The notes: generated from the sequence alone by a model not told the origin. A stretch of DNA of 64,000 nucleotides from Trileptium ribeirensis (GCA_030248225.1 JASANE010000138.1:1-64000), one strand, 5' to 3'. Counted from the stretch's first letter, positions 12,401 to 25,900 are shown. Program-made: numbers and translations.

Positions 12401-13222
12401 TCAGCATCGCTGACATAAGACCTAACTTTATATCCACTGTGTAAATTTAAGTCAAACTGGTTGCCCAGTGCTGTGCTTCAGACTATAAATGCAAATTTTG
12501 GCTACCTACTGGTCATAAAATAGGGATTGTTTAACAGCTACCGAAAGCGGCAACGATACATAAAAGTGTGCTCGTCCATATGCAAAGAACATTAATAACA
12601 TCCAACAACAATTTACCTACATCCCTTAATACGCTCTAAAGTTCTAAGCGCTAAACAAAATTTTGCTAATTTACATTGTGAAAGCAAATTAATCGAACGT
12701 TAGCTGCGCATTTGATTTCGATAAGCTTACGAAACTTAGTAAGTCGAAATATGCTTTTAAAAAACTGTGTTAATAGGAGTAACATAAATTGTTTCAGTTA
12801 TGCATACTAGACATAGAAATAAATAGACAGTATGATTAGACTAGAATAAATTCATTTTATTTTTGAGATTTTCTGGTTTCGTAATTACGGGATTAATATC
12901 GGAAACCTAGCATATACATATTGATGTTTAAGTTGATTCTTTTTGACCCATTTTAGAATATATTCAAGTTTCGCTTTTTTCCGAAAAGTACCTAAGAGCA
13001 GGGCTTGAAAAATAGGCATAACGGTAACAAAATGTTAGAGGTATAAATACACTAAGCGCCACGGTTGACGAATTCCGTCTCTCATAAAAATTAGAGTTTA
13101 GGATTTGAAACTACGAAACAAAAAGATCAAAAACAAACCCACGATTCGAGATGGTCCTGCTTGGCTGTGTAATCAATTTGACAATATATTAATTTCTACG
13201 TGATATAAAAGATATTAATTAG
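9460..13222. other. Long AT-rich intergenic stretch
   Basis: No gene supported; all ORFs are short and lack domain features. Small AT microrepeats (ATATCAT units) occur at about 10,935-10,975. Otherwise nothing stands out. Confidence 0.45.
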
Positions 13223-14790
13223 AAAGTTATTAGAAATTTGTTTATACCACCGCCGTCGTACCTTTAGCTTGAACGCAGCCAAAAGCAGTAAGAGTACAAA
13301 TTAGTTACAATGAGTTACTCTTCTTTTCTAAAATGAAGTTATTAGAAATTTGTTTATACCACCGCCGTCGTACCTTTAGCTTGAACGCAGCCAAAAGCAG
13401 TAAGAGTACAAATTAGTTACAATGAGTTACTCTTCTTTTCTAAAATGAAGTTATTAGAAATTTGTTTATACCACCGCTGTCGTACCTTTAGCTTGAACGC
13501 AGCCAAAAGCAGTAAGAGTAAAACTTAGTTACAATGAGTTACTCTTCTTTTCTAAAATGAAGTTATTAGAAATTTGTTTATACCACCGCCGTCGTACCTT
13601 TAGCTTGAACGCAGCCAAAAGCAGTAAAAGTACAAATTAGTTACAATGAGTTACTCTTCTTTTCTAAAATGAAGTTATTAGAAATTTGTTTATACCACCG
13701 CCGTCGTACCTTTAGCTTGAACGCAGCCAAAAGCAGTAAGAGTACAAATTAGTTACAATGAGTTACTCTTCTTTTCTAAAATGAAGTTATTAGAAATTTG
13801 TTTATACCACCGCCGTCGTACCTTTAGCTTGAACGCAGCCAAAAGCAGTAAGAGTACAAATTAGTTACAATGAGTTACTCTTCTTTTCTAAAATGAAGTT
13901 ATTAGAAATTTGTTTATACCACCGCCGTCGTACCTTTAGCTTGAACGCAGCCAAAAGCAGTAAGAGTACAAATTAGTTACAATGAGTTACTCTTCTTTTC
14001 TAAAATGAAGTTATTAGAAATTTGTTTATACCACCGCCGTCGTACCTTTAGCTTGAACGCAGCCAAAAGCAGTAAGAGTACAAATTAGTTACAATGAGTT
14101 ACTCTTCTTTTCTAAAATGAAGTTATTAGAAATTTGTTTATACCACCGCCGTCGTACCTTTAGCTTGAACGCAGCCAAAAGCAGTAAGAGTACAAATTAG
14201 TTACAATGAGTTACTCTTCTTTTCTAAAATGAAGTTATTAGAAATTTGTTTATACCACCGCCGTCGTACCTTTAGCTTGAACGCAGCCAAAAGCAGTAAG
14301 AGTACAAATTAGTTACAATGAGTTACTCTTCTTTTCTAAAATGAAGTTATTAGAAATTTGTTTATACCACCGCCGTCGTACCTTTAGCTTGAACGCAGCC
14401 AAAAGCAGTAAGAGTACAAATTAGTTACAATGAGTTACTCTTCTTTTCTAAAATGAAGTTATTAGAAATTTGTTTATACCACCGCCGTCGTACCTTTAGC
14501 TTGAACGCAGCCAAAAGCAGTAAGAGTACAAATTAGTTACAATGAGTTACTCTTCTTTTCTAAAATGAAGTTATTAGAAATTTGTTTATACCACCGCCGT
14601 CGTACCTTTAGCTTGAACGCAGCCAAAAGCAGTAAGAGTACAAATTAGTTACAATGAGTTACTCTTCTTTTCTAAAATGAAGTTATTAGAAATTTGTTTA
14701 TACCACCGCCGTCGTACCTTTAGCTTGAACGCAGCCAAAAGCAGTAAGAGTACAAATTAGTTACAATGAGTTACTCTTCTTTTCTAAAAT
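13223..14790. repeat. Satellite array, exactly 14 units of 112 bp
   Basis: The phrase GAAGTTATTAGAAATTTG repeats with a strict 112-bp period; 14 x 112 = 1,568 bp fills 13,223-14,790. Units are almost identical; the visible changes are single substitutions in units 3 and 4 and at the array start. Each unit carries a GC-richer core (CCACCGCCGTCGTACC) and a 7-bp inverted pair AAGAGTA / TACTCTT that could form a hairpin with a loop of about 18-20 nt. Near-identity implies recent amplification or homogenisation. Copy number may be compressed or expanded by assembly. Confidence 0.97.
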
Positions 14791-16100
14791 GTAGCCGACT
14801 TGATACAAAAATTGCGCATTTTTTTCGAATTTAAGGCACTAAAAGCAAAACGGTAGTTGGTCATAAATGAAATATGATAGCAACATGTGCTGTGTCGGCA
14901 CATAGTGGTGAGACAGTGTTGTTAATATGAAGAAGAGATATGGATATACGAGGCAATATATATACAAATTAGTTTGAAATATTTATTAATAGTGTCCATG
15001 TTACTGTTTTCACCTTATACTTTATCATATTAGCTCACAGGCTTGTTTTCAGCACTGTGAATAGTCCGTTTCCTACCGTTAATATTGTATTATTTATCTT
15101 TTTAGTTATGACTGAAAGTGATTTCGGAAATTGTGCGCAACGGACACGAACAATATTGATTATTTGACACTGATGATGCCGCTTGTCAGCTGGATCGCGT
15201 TATCATTGTTGGCATCGTATTTGCATTACGTTTCACAGTTTTTTTTGCCAGCAAAGTCTATTTTATCCTACATCAAGTTTGATTCAAATTGATTTGTTAC
15301 ACGAGGCTTTGTTTATTAATTAAAAAGTTTTTGATCTTAAATCTAAACGCTAAGTTGAAATTATAAATGCGGCCTTGGTTTGGTGGGTCTGACTCTTTTT
15401 TACGTCACGTTGTGCTGTAGTCCGATGTGGATTTTAGGTGTTATGTTGAAGGCATTCAGCGTTTGTTTCTACACCGACTTCTAAAAAGTTTACTCTTCTT
15501 TACAGCAAGTTTAATCTATAATCTTATCACGCGTTTCTGATAGTCCATCGTTGGCAGAACTGTGGATTTCTTTGTATTTTAAATTGAAATTTCCGGGGAT
15601 ACGACGCGGTTCGGTTTGTTTTTTTAAATATTGCTTGTGCTTTGTTATTTTGAGATAAATGTATTGCAACGCAAAGCTGTTCAACTGAGTCATGGGTATG
15701 CTGTTGTTATCTCTGCTCCAAGAATTTAAAGGCTTAAATTTTGCCTGTAGCTCATTTTCAAAGAATCTGCACTAAAACATAGTCACTTGGTATCTGTTTA
15801 CGATACAGTTCCACTTTTTTAAAGTTTAATTTTTCTCAAATCGATGTTCGATTATGTTCCCTCAGATCGGCTTATGTCAAACGACTTGATAAAGGGACTG
15901 TAAGGGTTGCGATTTCTAAGGCCGGTTTCGATCTGACCAATTTTTCCAGGCACTGCTACCGTTCTCGGACGCACGTTCGTAATGTTCATTTTAGCGAACG
16001 TTCGCGACTGTTATCGAACGTTCGTGAACTTTAGCCAACGCGTTCTGTGTTTGTTACAACGCCTTCATCCCGCAAAGTATCTCAAAGTCTTCTTCAGTTG
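14791..16100. other. Intergenic, with a GAACGTTC-rich patch
   Basis: No gene supported. At 15,994-16,005 and 16,015-16,025 two copies of the palindrome CGAACGTTCG sit 21 bp apart, with further GTTCG/GAAC words nearby, resembling paired GAAnnTTC heat-shock-element units. No transcript start is evident, so function is open. Confidence 0.4.
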
Positions 16101-16104
16101 CATT

Positions 16105-16205
16105 GTGGTTTAACCTTAATGTAATAACGGGACGCAGCTGGATGGCGCAACATCCTAACACCATACCCAAACGACCCCGGCTATCGTAACCTCAAGGTGG
16201 ACCGA
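16105..16205 (-). repeat. Dispersed repeat copy B
   Basis: The reverse complement matches 1-105, including the core GATAGCCGGGGTCGT and the trailing TATTACA. It marks the left border of the GC-richer stretch. Confidence 0.6.
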
Positions 16206-19200
16206 AAATTTCAGAATTTTAACCCTATTCTTGGTCAGACTCAAGAAGCTACGGAGCTTAGCAGGCCGCAGGCGCGCTTCACGGGGTGTGTTCGATTGGT
16301 TGCGCACGTGTCTAATTTCTGGCATTACTACTGAGGTCCCACAGGGAGGCTAGCACCGACACCTGCTCCCAGGTCATGATGCTTGGCCGTCGTTCCCTAT
16401 CCTAGTCTCATCGGAAGTTGTTTAATTCAATTTAGTTGCGTGTAAATTAGAACGAGTTCGAAAAGTGCTTTAGGAAATTGAAGCCCAATTTCTCTTGAAT
16501 AAGGTTTGACCTCGTTGGGTGGCTCCTACAGGGTTCCGACGAGCCCTGAGAGTTTAATGTCGGATGTTCTACGGCGTGGCCTGTTTTCCTTAACGAGTTT
16601 AAGCTAGGAAGCAATAATTTGACTATGAAATTTATACTCTTTCTGGAGCGCGACATGATAAAAAGGTTGATAGGAAGCTTTTCAGTTCAAATGGTTAACA
16701 ATTTTGAGCTTCGATGACATTTACTATGACCTCCTCGGTCTCCGGTAACCAAACAATATTAGCAGAAGGCCGTGCTCTTCAGTGCTTGGGACATTCTCGT
16801 TCGCAAGCCATGGCGCGCCGGGCCGACACGTCCAAGCGGACGAATTCCTGGTACTCCTAGCGCCTCGGTATTGATTAACACGGTACTCGGTGATGTCTAT
16901 ACAAAGTTTATTCAATGATTTAATAGTTACGTTTGGCGACGAGTGTCCTCGGTCGGTTAGCAATGCAGGCTACTATCCTCATCGTGTTGGGAACGCTCAC
17001 AATGACTCGCTGCGGTCGCATGGGTTCAGTAAACGACGGGGAATGGGGTGTCGATACGAGACGACGGGGCAGAGCATGCAGATATCCGCATATTCGCGGA
17101 CTAGGGGCTCTTGTCCTTGCTCACGCTCAATTTCAGGGACTCTCCTCAGCTATGGGACGCGAAAAACAAGGGCCCTAAAGTGCTTCGAAGAATGCTTCCT
17201 TACGGTGCGCAACTCCAAATCATGACTCGTTGAGTGCGGGGAGTGACGAATGACAAGGTGAACGGAGAAAAGTACGACAGGGCTTGACCAGGCGAGTCCT
17301 ATGCAAGCAACACAAAATCAAAGTTCTGTCGATACTCGATACAAAGCTAGGTATGGGGCGCTCCTATGTGTCACTAACCGTTTATCCTACAGAATTTACA
17401 TGTCTGATCGTTTTGGAGCATCGCGGCGCTTACGACTACTTGGGCTCAATTTCAACGAACGACACAACTGACCGAAGGCGCGTGTACGTGGCGTACGATG
17501 GTCAAATGCTTTTTACGCTATCATGCGACCGATAGACGGGGAGGGGGCGTATGAGGACGACGTTCGAGTATCGCCCTCAGGGCTAGCCTGGCTGTCCAGT
17601 TTTGTTTCGATACTTTTGCCGATTTCATGGGGTTTTGGGGTGGGGGCGCGACCTACGGGCGCTCCAGCCCTGTCGGTTCGTTTCCTAAGTTTATTCTCTC
17701 TAGTTTGGGTCGTTTTAGGAAACTGGAGCACGAGGCAGTTCACTTCGGACGCGTCTGCTCCACTTTTGGTTGGTGTTTCTTTTCTTTGTTTCTTTCTCTT
17801 TCCTTTGTCTCTTTTGTCGTTCTTTTCTCCCGTCTCTTTCTACTACTTATCCTATTGCCTTAGTGTGTTGTACTTACGCTGCAGTTGTACAGCGGCTCGA
17901 CTGCACTATCGAAATCGTGCAGACGGGTTATCATCGACACAGTAGTTGATGCTTCTAGGCGTGCGTAGTCGACTTGTCAAAACCGGTGATTCTGCAGCGG
18001 GCTTAAATTCCCCGTACAGGATCTAATCTGAAAACTTGAAAACAAAAAAGAGAGAGAGACGAGTAAAAGCTAAATCGGGGCATACATAGTACATAGCCGA
18101 ATGGGGCAATTAGGGATAAAACAAAAACAAGGCTAAAATCAGCGACCAACTCTCTCCGAAGTAAAATCGGAGTTTTGCACTTGCTCGACTTGAGGCCAAA
18201 ACGGCTCGAGCGAGGGGGTTAGCTTTCTTTATTGGGCGGGGGATATTATATATTATTTTGTTTGAAGGCGGGGGTACGGAGCGTGCCTTCCGCAATTGGA
18301 CAGCAACAGTGGATGGCGTTCGGGCACGCCGTCGGACTATTTTAGTAATATCAATTTCTCGGACGTTAGCCCCGAACGTGGGCCATGTAGATGTATTACT
18401 GTGAACTTGGGTAATCTCGATAGTTCTATTGGAGTAGTTTTGGGTGGACGGTACTACGCCGTACCTTCGGGCTGCTAGCGCGCGGCACTATATGGGGGCT
18501 GTCGGAATTTTGAACGGCTGGGGGCATTGCCCCTCCAGCCTAGTCGGATAACGTCGGGAACGCGGTCGGTCGCGTAGAATTAATTCGGTTAGTCGTTCGA
18601 GGGAAGTTTCTGTATCTGTTGTGGATGCCTATCGAGTCTGCTGGTCTGATTTCAACGTACCTATAGCTTTTATTAATGTGTGAACAATACATCGCTACGA
18701 AGTAGAAGCGGATAATCAAAACCGAGACAATCTGCGAAAATTGCTCCTTACGGAGTGGTAAATACCTTAATCTCAAGCTGGAGTACTTAGAACTTGATCA
18801 ATCTTTTGTATTCCCAAATTTTCTTAACTCGTTTGGATAAGCAAAATTTTGGGGCTTCCTAGAGCCCAACGGAGGCTAGTCCTCCGTTCCTAATCTTCAC
18901 GTCTGTTCGAGCTCAAACACGGCATGAACAATCAACTAAGCTGTAAATTTGTAAACCATAACTGTAAATAGTAAAGCAAGTCCCTATTGTTTCAGCTCAG
19001 ATGCATTGGAAAATTTGACCGTGGTCGGCTCAGAAAAATTTGATAATCCTATCTCAAGAGCTGCGAGTCATATGAAGCATGGACGAAAAGCGTCCGTTTT
19101 GAGTTGTCCTACCTAAAACCACGGAAATCAGAAGGAATTCGGCTTCAGTTGCTACAATTTACTACCATCCCGTGCAATTGTCCACAACGCCCACAGCGGA

Positions 19201-20030
19201 ACTCGACTTAAGGAGGTTTGTCAAGGAATTTGTAAAAACGTAGCAAGTCGGTGGGGGAATGCGGAATGTCTAACGATTGATGTCAAGCTAACTTATGGGG
19301 TACGAGGTTGTGCTACTGTCGATCAAATTTTTCAATGAATGGCCTGTCACTGTTACATCTAGGGAAAGTCAACCCCCAAGTTCCAGACTATCCTACGCAA
19401 CCTCACTTACGATCTTCGATCCGGCGCGGCAAGAGCCATGCCCCCTTCGCGAGACGAGGAATGTCTACGCGGTCCTCCGAACATCGACCTCCAGTCCAAA
19501 CGCGAAACTACAAAGCACGGCAAAGTAAGTAAACTAACATGAAAACACATGGAAAATCTTGCGTCGGAGCCGGTCAATAAAGTCGACCGAACTCCGCGCT
19601 GCCGAAGTCGAACTGATTCCACAAGTCGACGCTTTGGTCGTAACCTTAAATTTTCTGCCTGTATTGTAGGATAGCGATTTCATCGCCATACAATCGCTGT
19701 CGTTTTTTGACGCCCACTTTTTTGAGTTCAAACCCGGGAGCCCAATTAGAAAATTCACCAAATTTTATTTTTGACAGGTACCGTAAACCCTGGATCCCCT
19801 TTAGAAAGAGTCGGCGTCAATCGAAATCGCCGACATCAAGTTTGAACCCTGCAAATGCTCGGAGGTCAAACATCTGCAAGTTTGACCCTAATTTTCTTGA
19901 AATTTTGAACCCTGTCCCATTTTTATTTTCAAATTTATGTCAAGAAGCTTAAAATTTCTAACCCAAGACCCATCACTCAAATCTTTAAGCCTCTTACCCA
20001 ATCGAAATCGTCCCGCCTAATCCTAATCCT
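16206..20030. other. GC-richer tract of unknown origin
   Basis: Base composition shifts to roughly even GC/AT compared with the surrounding AT-rich DNA. Several frames are open for 60-140 codons on both strands (for example 17,523-17,945), which is expected by chance at higher GC and with fewer stop codons. None shows a domain I recognise. A decayed large retroelement or a foreign insertion are both possible. I found no LTR pair or TIRs bounding it by eye. Confidence 0.35.
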
Positions 20031-20398
20031 TTATCGAGCCGCCTAATTTCCATGCTCAACAAAAGTATATTTATATGTCATGATTAGTTTAAACTAAGTA
20101 ATACAAACGCTGGACTAAACCTCACCGTTTTATAGTTGTTAGCGCGTCAATATCTATACCTCTATCGAGCTGCCTAATTTCCATGTTTAACAAAAGTAAA
20201 TTTATATGTCATGATTAGTTTAAACTAAGTAATACAAACGCTGGACTAAAAACCCTACCGTTTTGTAGTTGTTAGCGCGTCAATATATATCTTTATCGAG
20301 CCGCCTAACTTCCATGTTTAACAAAAGTAAATTTATATACGTCCATATCTATACCTCTATCGAGCTGCCTAATTTCCATGTTCAACAAAAGTAAATTT
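20031..20398 (+). repeat. Tandem repeat of about 130 bp, about four copies
   Basis: Copies start with ATCGAGCYGCCTAAYTTCCATG at about 20,032, 20,163, 20,295 and 20,359. The first two are full length (about 130 bp) and contain TTTAAACTAAGTAATACAAACGCTGG split over the unit; the last two are truncated to about 45-65 bp. The array abuts the left arm of the foldback at 20,400. Confidence 0.85.
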
Positions 20399-20399
20399 A

Positions 20400-20639
20400 T
20401 ATATATAAGTTGACTTACCGATTTCAAATTTGACAGGTGATTCAATCACTTTCGTGGGACAGTTGGGGAATAACGGACGATTTCGATTGGGTAAGAAGCT
20501 TAAAATTTCTTACCCAAGACCCATCACTCAAATCTTTAAGCATCTAACCCAATCGAAATCGTCCGTTATTCCCCAACTGTCCCACGAAAGTGATTGAATC
20601 ACCTGTCAAATTTGAAATCGGTACGTCAACTTATATATA
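20400..20639. repeat. Foldback element: 93-bp near-perfect inverted repeat, about 54-bp spacer
   Basis: Left arm 20,400-20,492 and right arm about 20,547-20,639 are reverse complements over about 93 bp with only a few mismatches (for example TTACCG against TACGTC near the ends). The spacer at about 20,493-20,546 (AAGAAGCTTAAAATTTCT...) is itself a copy of 19,944-19,990, which is followed by the same AACCCAATCGAAATCGTCC phrase as the right arm. A transcript would form a long hairpin. No target duplication could be fixed. Confidence 0.9.
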
Positions 20640-22830
20640 GAAATGGTCGGAATAAGCTGGGAATTTATCAGGTTAAACTCGCCTTCATGTTCTCATTCAT
20701 CAAATTTTGTTGGCTAACTCTTATATTTGAAGCTTAACTCCTATTATTCGACGAATTAGCGGTCCCATCGATCACCCACGTAACAACCCATGAACTTCTC
20801 AAAGTTCGATTTTTTTCTTCGAACTCACAGGACGGCATGCAGACATTGCACGTTTACATCTCGGCTCGTGGGATAAAGCCAAACATTCCTTTCTGACACT
20901 TTCCCAGGTGTTGTAGCGTGGTGTTTCTGAACGTCCCAGGGGGAACCGGTGACGGGAGTGAACCCATCTCGAGGCTAGAGGCGAGGCGTCCTCCTAGGGA
21001 ATCCTAAGGAGAAGGGGACTCTGGTCCGGGACGGCGGGAACCCTCGGGAGGCCTCTAAATAAACCCCCTTCCTTCCCAAGTGTCCACGTCTAGTCCGTCC
21101 TTAAAAGTTATAAATTTAGCACGATTTTAGTACTATTGTCCTCGTTCGTCCTGTTTTTTGTCATGTCCTCATATGTAAGTCCATATATACATATATATAC
21201 AAATATATTACAAACATACACATACAATACTGCTTGAAGACACACAAACACGAACGATACACACGAGACACAGAGGCGACCTGAGCGACAGAAAGGTCGC
21301 TCAAGTGCACGATAGAAACAAACAAAACAACGACGACAACAACAACAGCAGCAACTGACCAAGGAAGTCGGTCAGAGAAAGAAAATGAGAAAAGCGAAAG
21401 GGCAGGGAGGACACGGAAAGAAAAAGAAGGGACATGGGAGGGGAAGCGGTACAGTGTTTGGAGGGACTGGGGTAAGATTCGGTCCCAGGACGAAGAACGA
21501 GGGGGTGGACGTAGTATCGGGTCGGGACCCACATATGGGTTCCGACGTATGTGTGTACGTAACGTTTTAGCGGGCTCTCCCGGGCTAACGGTCGGGCGGA
21601 GCGATGTACGCCGGGTATCGTTGGACTCGCCATTAAAGGGCAGAGGTTAGAGGGACACTAAAATCATCACGGTTAGAGAGAGAGCGTGTTAATGGTGGTG
21701 GGGGCGCTTTCGTCGGTCGTCCCGAGTTAACGGGGCAATGGGCGGAAGTCCGCCGTGTATTTTTGGACGCGTCTCGACGAGACAAACACAATGAGTGGCC
21801 GTTAATCTGTTTTGGAGTTAAAAGGAAAATCTCGGACATTTTGTGCCTACTAATGGTTATTAGATGAGACTGGAGCACCGTTAATTGATTGCGCCGTGTT
21901 GACGGGAGATCAGGCAGAGGTCCGACGCATATCGTTGGACTTGACTAGACGAGCAAAATGAGGGGTCGCATGCACCTGTTTAGGGGTGACGTATGAAAGT
22001 AGAGATGTAGCACGATAGGGGAAATTTGTATCAGTCACTGCGAGGAGTGTTACAACGGAGTCATAAGATGGGAAGGCGGTTCACTGGAAATATTCCCAGG
22101 AAAAACGTTCAAGATGGTGAGGGAAGGCACGTGAGCCTGATATTCAAACATATAATATATACGATATAAATGCAACAAATGTAGCAGTCCTTTTTCAGTC
22201 GCGACAGCCCTACCTAGCGTAAGCAGCGGCTATCTGTTCAATTGTGAACAAAGTTCGTACATAGTGACGTCCTGATATAGTCCGGAGAGTTTTGACCTCT
22301 AGCGAGAACCCGTAAAATTTTCTATCAAAGTACTCAAGCTATTTCCGGGTCATGATCCGTTAAGATGGTTACGGGCCGTCAGGCTAACCCGAGATCCGTC
22401 GTTCTCTGTAACCTCGGAATCTACCGTACTACGAATTTCAGCTTACTTCAGCCTGTTATTTTCCATGACCATTACTTAGTACATAGCTCAACCAGATAGA
22501 CTTGATACTTTCAGTTTCTATCGCTACAAACCTACTGATTGGGCGTAGGGAATGATGGACCTCATATTCCTAGACGGTCATAGCTGTGAAACCTTAGTGC
22601 TTAGTGACGACTGGTCGAGTTCCGAGTGATTTCCTTCCATCGCAGGGGTGCTTGATTTTTCGGCTCACGCGTGGCACGTTAGAGATGAGTGCATAGTTCC
22701 TTTAAACCAAACTCCAAACGGGTTGAGCGTTTAACTCACTGTGGTGTACGGACTAGTCCGCATGACACTCGTCCCAGCAGGCATACAATGGCATAGCAAG
22801 CAGTTAATCATACAGAAATGATACATCATG
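20640..22830. other. GC-richer tract continued, no gene recognised
   Basis: The stretch 20,900-21,070 is rich in CCC/GGG words and ends near GCCTCTAAATAAACCC, which resembles an LTR or 3'-end with a polyadenylation signal, but no partner repeat was found. The ORFs at about 21,108-21,633 overlap in several frames and are low-complexity; I do not call them. Confidence 0.35.
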
Positions 22831-22832
22831 AT

Positions 22833-22973
22833 ACGAAATTGGCAAAGCATGACAAACAGTGAAAGTATGAAAATTGACAAATCATTACAAACAGTGAAAG
22901 TATCAAAATTGGCGAATCATTACAAACAGTAAAAGTATGAAAATCAGCAAAGCATTACAGACAGTAAATTTTA
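22833..22973 (+). repeat. Tandem repeat, 35 bp, four copies
   Basis: The phrase ACAAACAGT (last copy ACAGACAGT) recurs at 22,852, 22,887, 22,922 and 22,957, an exact 35-bp period. Units diverge by a few bases each. Confidence 0.85.
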
Positions 22974-25900
22974 TGACATAGGTTAACTGTCAAAGTATTA
23001 ACACGCGTATCTAATAAACAAATTAACCATGGCCGCATGCAACACGCTACTCCTCGAAAAATTAGTTCCCTACTGTTTCTAGGTGGTTTTAATGCCAAAA
23101 TCATGCCAAGATACTCGTAACGGGCCAGAACGGTCCTGTTACATTAATATTTGCAATTCAAAAGACGATTATGTGAAAAACGCTTTGTCCGGGAGCTTTA
23201 CTGTGTCACAAAAAATTCTTTGTGTACTGCAGCATATATTCTATTTCGTTGTATAGGCCGTTGCGTTTCTAGCACGATATTATACAATACATTTAGCTGT
23301 CCGTATTTGCTTCTAAAAATAGCTTTATTTTTAGCTTCGTAACGTAACGTTTTTCACATTAAAATTGAACAGCTATTATATATATTGTTAATATTATTGT
23401 TGGTATAGTGTTAAAATAATTATATTTGTTGTCTCAAACGTACATAGTGTTCGACGTACAAAATTTGCGTTTACTTCGCTATTCTTTTCAACTTGAAATG
23501 AAAATAATACTAATACGCGACGACGTTTTGTTTACTTTTCTTTTGTGTCAACTTTCAATAGAACATGGCCTCATACATTAGAATATATATATTATACGGC
23601 GAGGAAGTGCCTTAAGCTATACGCAGGTGTGCCCTCTTTCATACACGCTATTCCAAAACTTAGAGACTTAACCTAACCTAAAATCCATATATGAGTTTTA
23701 TTAGATTAAACCTAAGAGTAAGCCCAGAGAGGGGTTGCTTCCCCCCCCGAGCCTACCGCATGAAGCTGACTTTTTTTAACGATATAATATTACGTCCCTC
23801 AGCTCAGCTCGGCCCAAGATTACATTTACGAAATATAGATTTGTGTGCATGTAAACGTTAATAATTGCATATTAATGATGAAGCTTTATGCAGTCTCTGA
23901 CATTGCTTGCTATATATCGTTGAAAATGTTCGGTGTCAGGGTACATAGTTGAACTCTACGTTTGCGATTTTAGTATGTGCAGCTGCTTCTTCGATATAGC
24001 AGTACTGACTGACTATATATAAATTCGGATGTGAAATTAAAGTTGACGGTTTTGTAAAATTTATTTTTAGAATCATTGACATTTTGTAAGAAAAAAGTAT
24101 AAGTGACTTGACTAAACTTTATATTTATTTCCGTGATATTTGTTGTTTTTAGTAATTAATTTTTGAACGTCGAAACTCAATTTTATACATATTTAACATT
24201 ACCATTCTTCTGTCATGTCATTTTTTCACTATCGTGGATGATGTAAAACCGTGTTTGATAGCTGAGATCAGATAAATTTATTTTTAGAAAGGAATGACAT
24301 ACATATACTATACTACACTATGTAGGTGAGATTTGAGATCTGAAATCCTATTATTTTGAGATTTGTTTGTCGACTGTAAAATGATCAAGCGTTGAACTTG
24401 TGGGTTGTAATTATAGACATATAATATTATTGTGCCCACATATACAGATGTGTTAATATATAGTAAATACTCTATTATATATTTTGTTATGGAATTTTTA
24501 AAATTCCTTGGCGATTCGAATTAGAATTTAGTTCAAATTTCGCCAACTTGGATGCAATCTAAACTATATAGTTCTTCAGCAATCAGACGGTGAGTTTGCG
24601 AAAACCATTTCAAATCCCTGTGTAATGTATATCGCTCAGTATAACGTTCCTTATATTTTATGTAATTTAAATATTTTCGTCCGTAATTTTGTTTGAAAAA
24701 ATATCTTTAAATCTTTAAATTGTACCGCCGTCGTGGACACCAGTGTGAGACTTCAGTGCAACTTTGTGATCAGCCCACGAAGAGGATTTCGTCTCCATCG
24801 GACAGGAGACCGCGGGTTTCACCAAGCTATAGATTACAGAGACAAACGCAGAAATTACAGAGACAAATGCAGATATATCGAAATATTGAAATATCATACA
24901 AATTCATGAGTGATATTTGAAATCTATTAACTATAAATAGTAGTTGTGCATGACTGTTTGTTCAACCAATCCAATATAATGTAGCATGTGGATTAAAAGC
25001 GTGCGTAAAAATGTTTGTACGTCGGGTTTTAAGGTGTTACAAGTCAGATGTAGCATAACCAGCTGTGTCCAAAGGTCTGTATGCACGGATATGACTGCGA
25101 ATTCCAACAAATGCAATAGCAAAAGCATAGAACCTCAAATAAATTTGAATTGTGCGCAATCTATGTTGGTTTGAATCTAAACATAATAATTTACACAACG
25201 TGTATTATAGATAGATGTAACATAGCTAATGTGTGATATTTAACACTGCAGATGTGTCTAATTTTGCTCATTTGAACGGATTTAACAAAAAATTATGAAG
25301 TTTACACCATTAAATTTACTAGGCTCATGTACAGCTTCGTGCATATTTGCCAGGACTTTAATTTCTAACGCCCTTTTGCTTAAAAATGTATATTGCCTCT
25401 TATGTGCACCTGCGGCGAGGTAGCTTCAACAAAATACCTTTTTTTGCTTAATTCCCAAGTATAGCTGCCGAAGAGGGTATGGAGCTTATACCCGTTAAGG
25501 TTAGGACGCCCCCCTCGCAAGTTAAACCTAGTCCCCTACTTGAAGGCTCCGCACCAGCTGCGCGACGTAGGCCGGGAAAAATGTTAGCAAAAATAGGCAA
25601 ACATAGAATGAAAATTGGCAAAATTTTGGCTAAATTTGGCAATAAGGGTGAAATTAGGAAAAATTTATCGCATATGGGCAAAAATTTTGAAACCTTTAGG
25701 AAATTAGAGGGAAAATCTTGAGTTCATAAAAAATTTAAATATTTTCCTTTGGCCTACCCCACCCCCGGAGGGCCCCCTTTGCGCCGACCATCTACCTCCT
25801 GAGCGGATGGACCTTCGACAACTATGCTCCAAAGCTATGTTGTGTAAATATTTATTCCGAACATTTTATACGCCGTAGCTTATATTACACTAAATAACAA

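Noticed and set aside
13223..14790. CRISPR array or ribozyme-bearing tandem repeat
   Set aside because: Units are contiguous 112-mers with no variable spacers, and neither strand contains a CTGANGA core.
16890..17945. ORFs of 80-140 codons as protein genes
   Set aside because: Overlapping frames on both strands, no family resemblance, expected from higher GC.
21108..21633. Overlapping Cys/Ser-rich ORFs on the minus strand
   Set aside because: Low-complexity translations of purine-rich DNA; three frames are open at once, so none is compelling.
16206..22830. Ribosomal RNA genes in the GC-richer tract
   Set aside because: None of the universal 18S or 28S landmark sequences is present.
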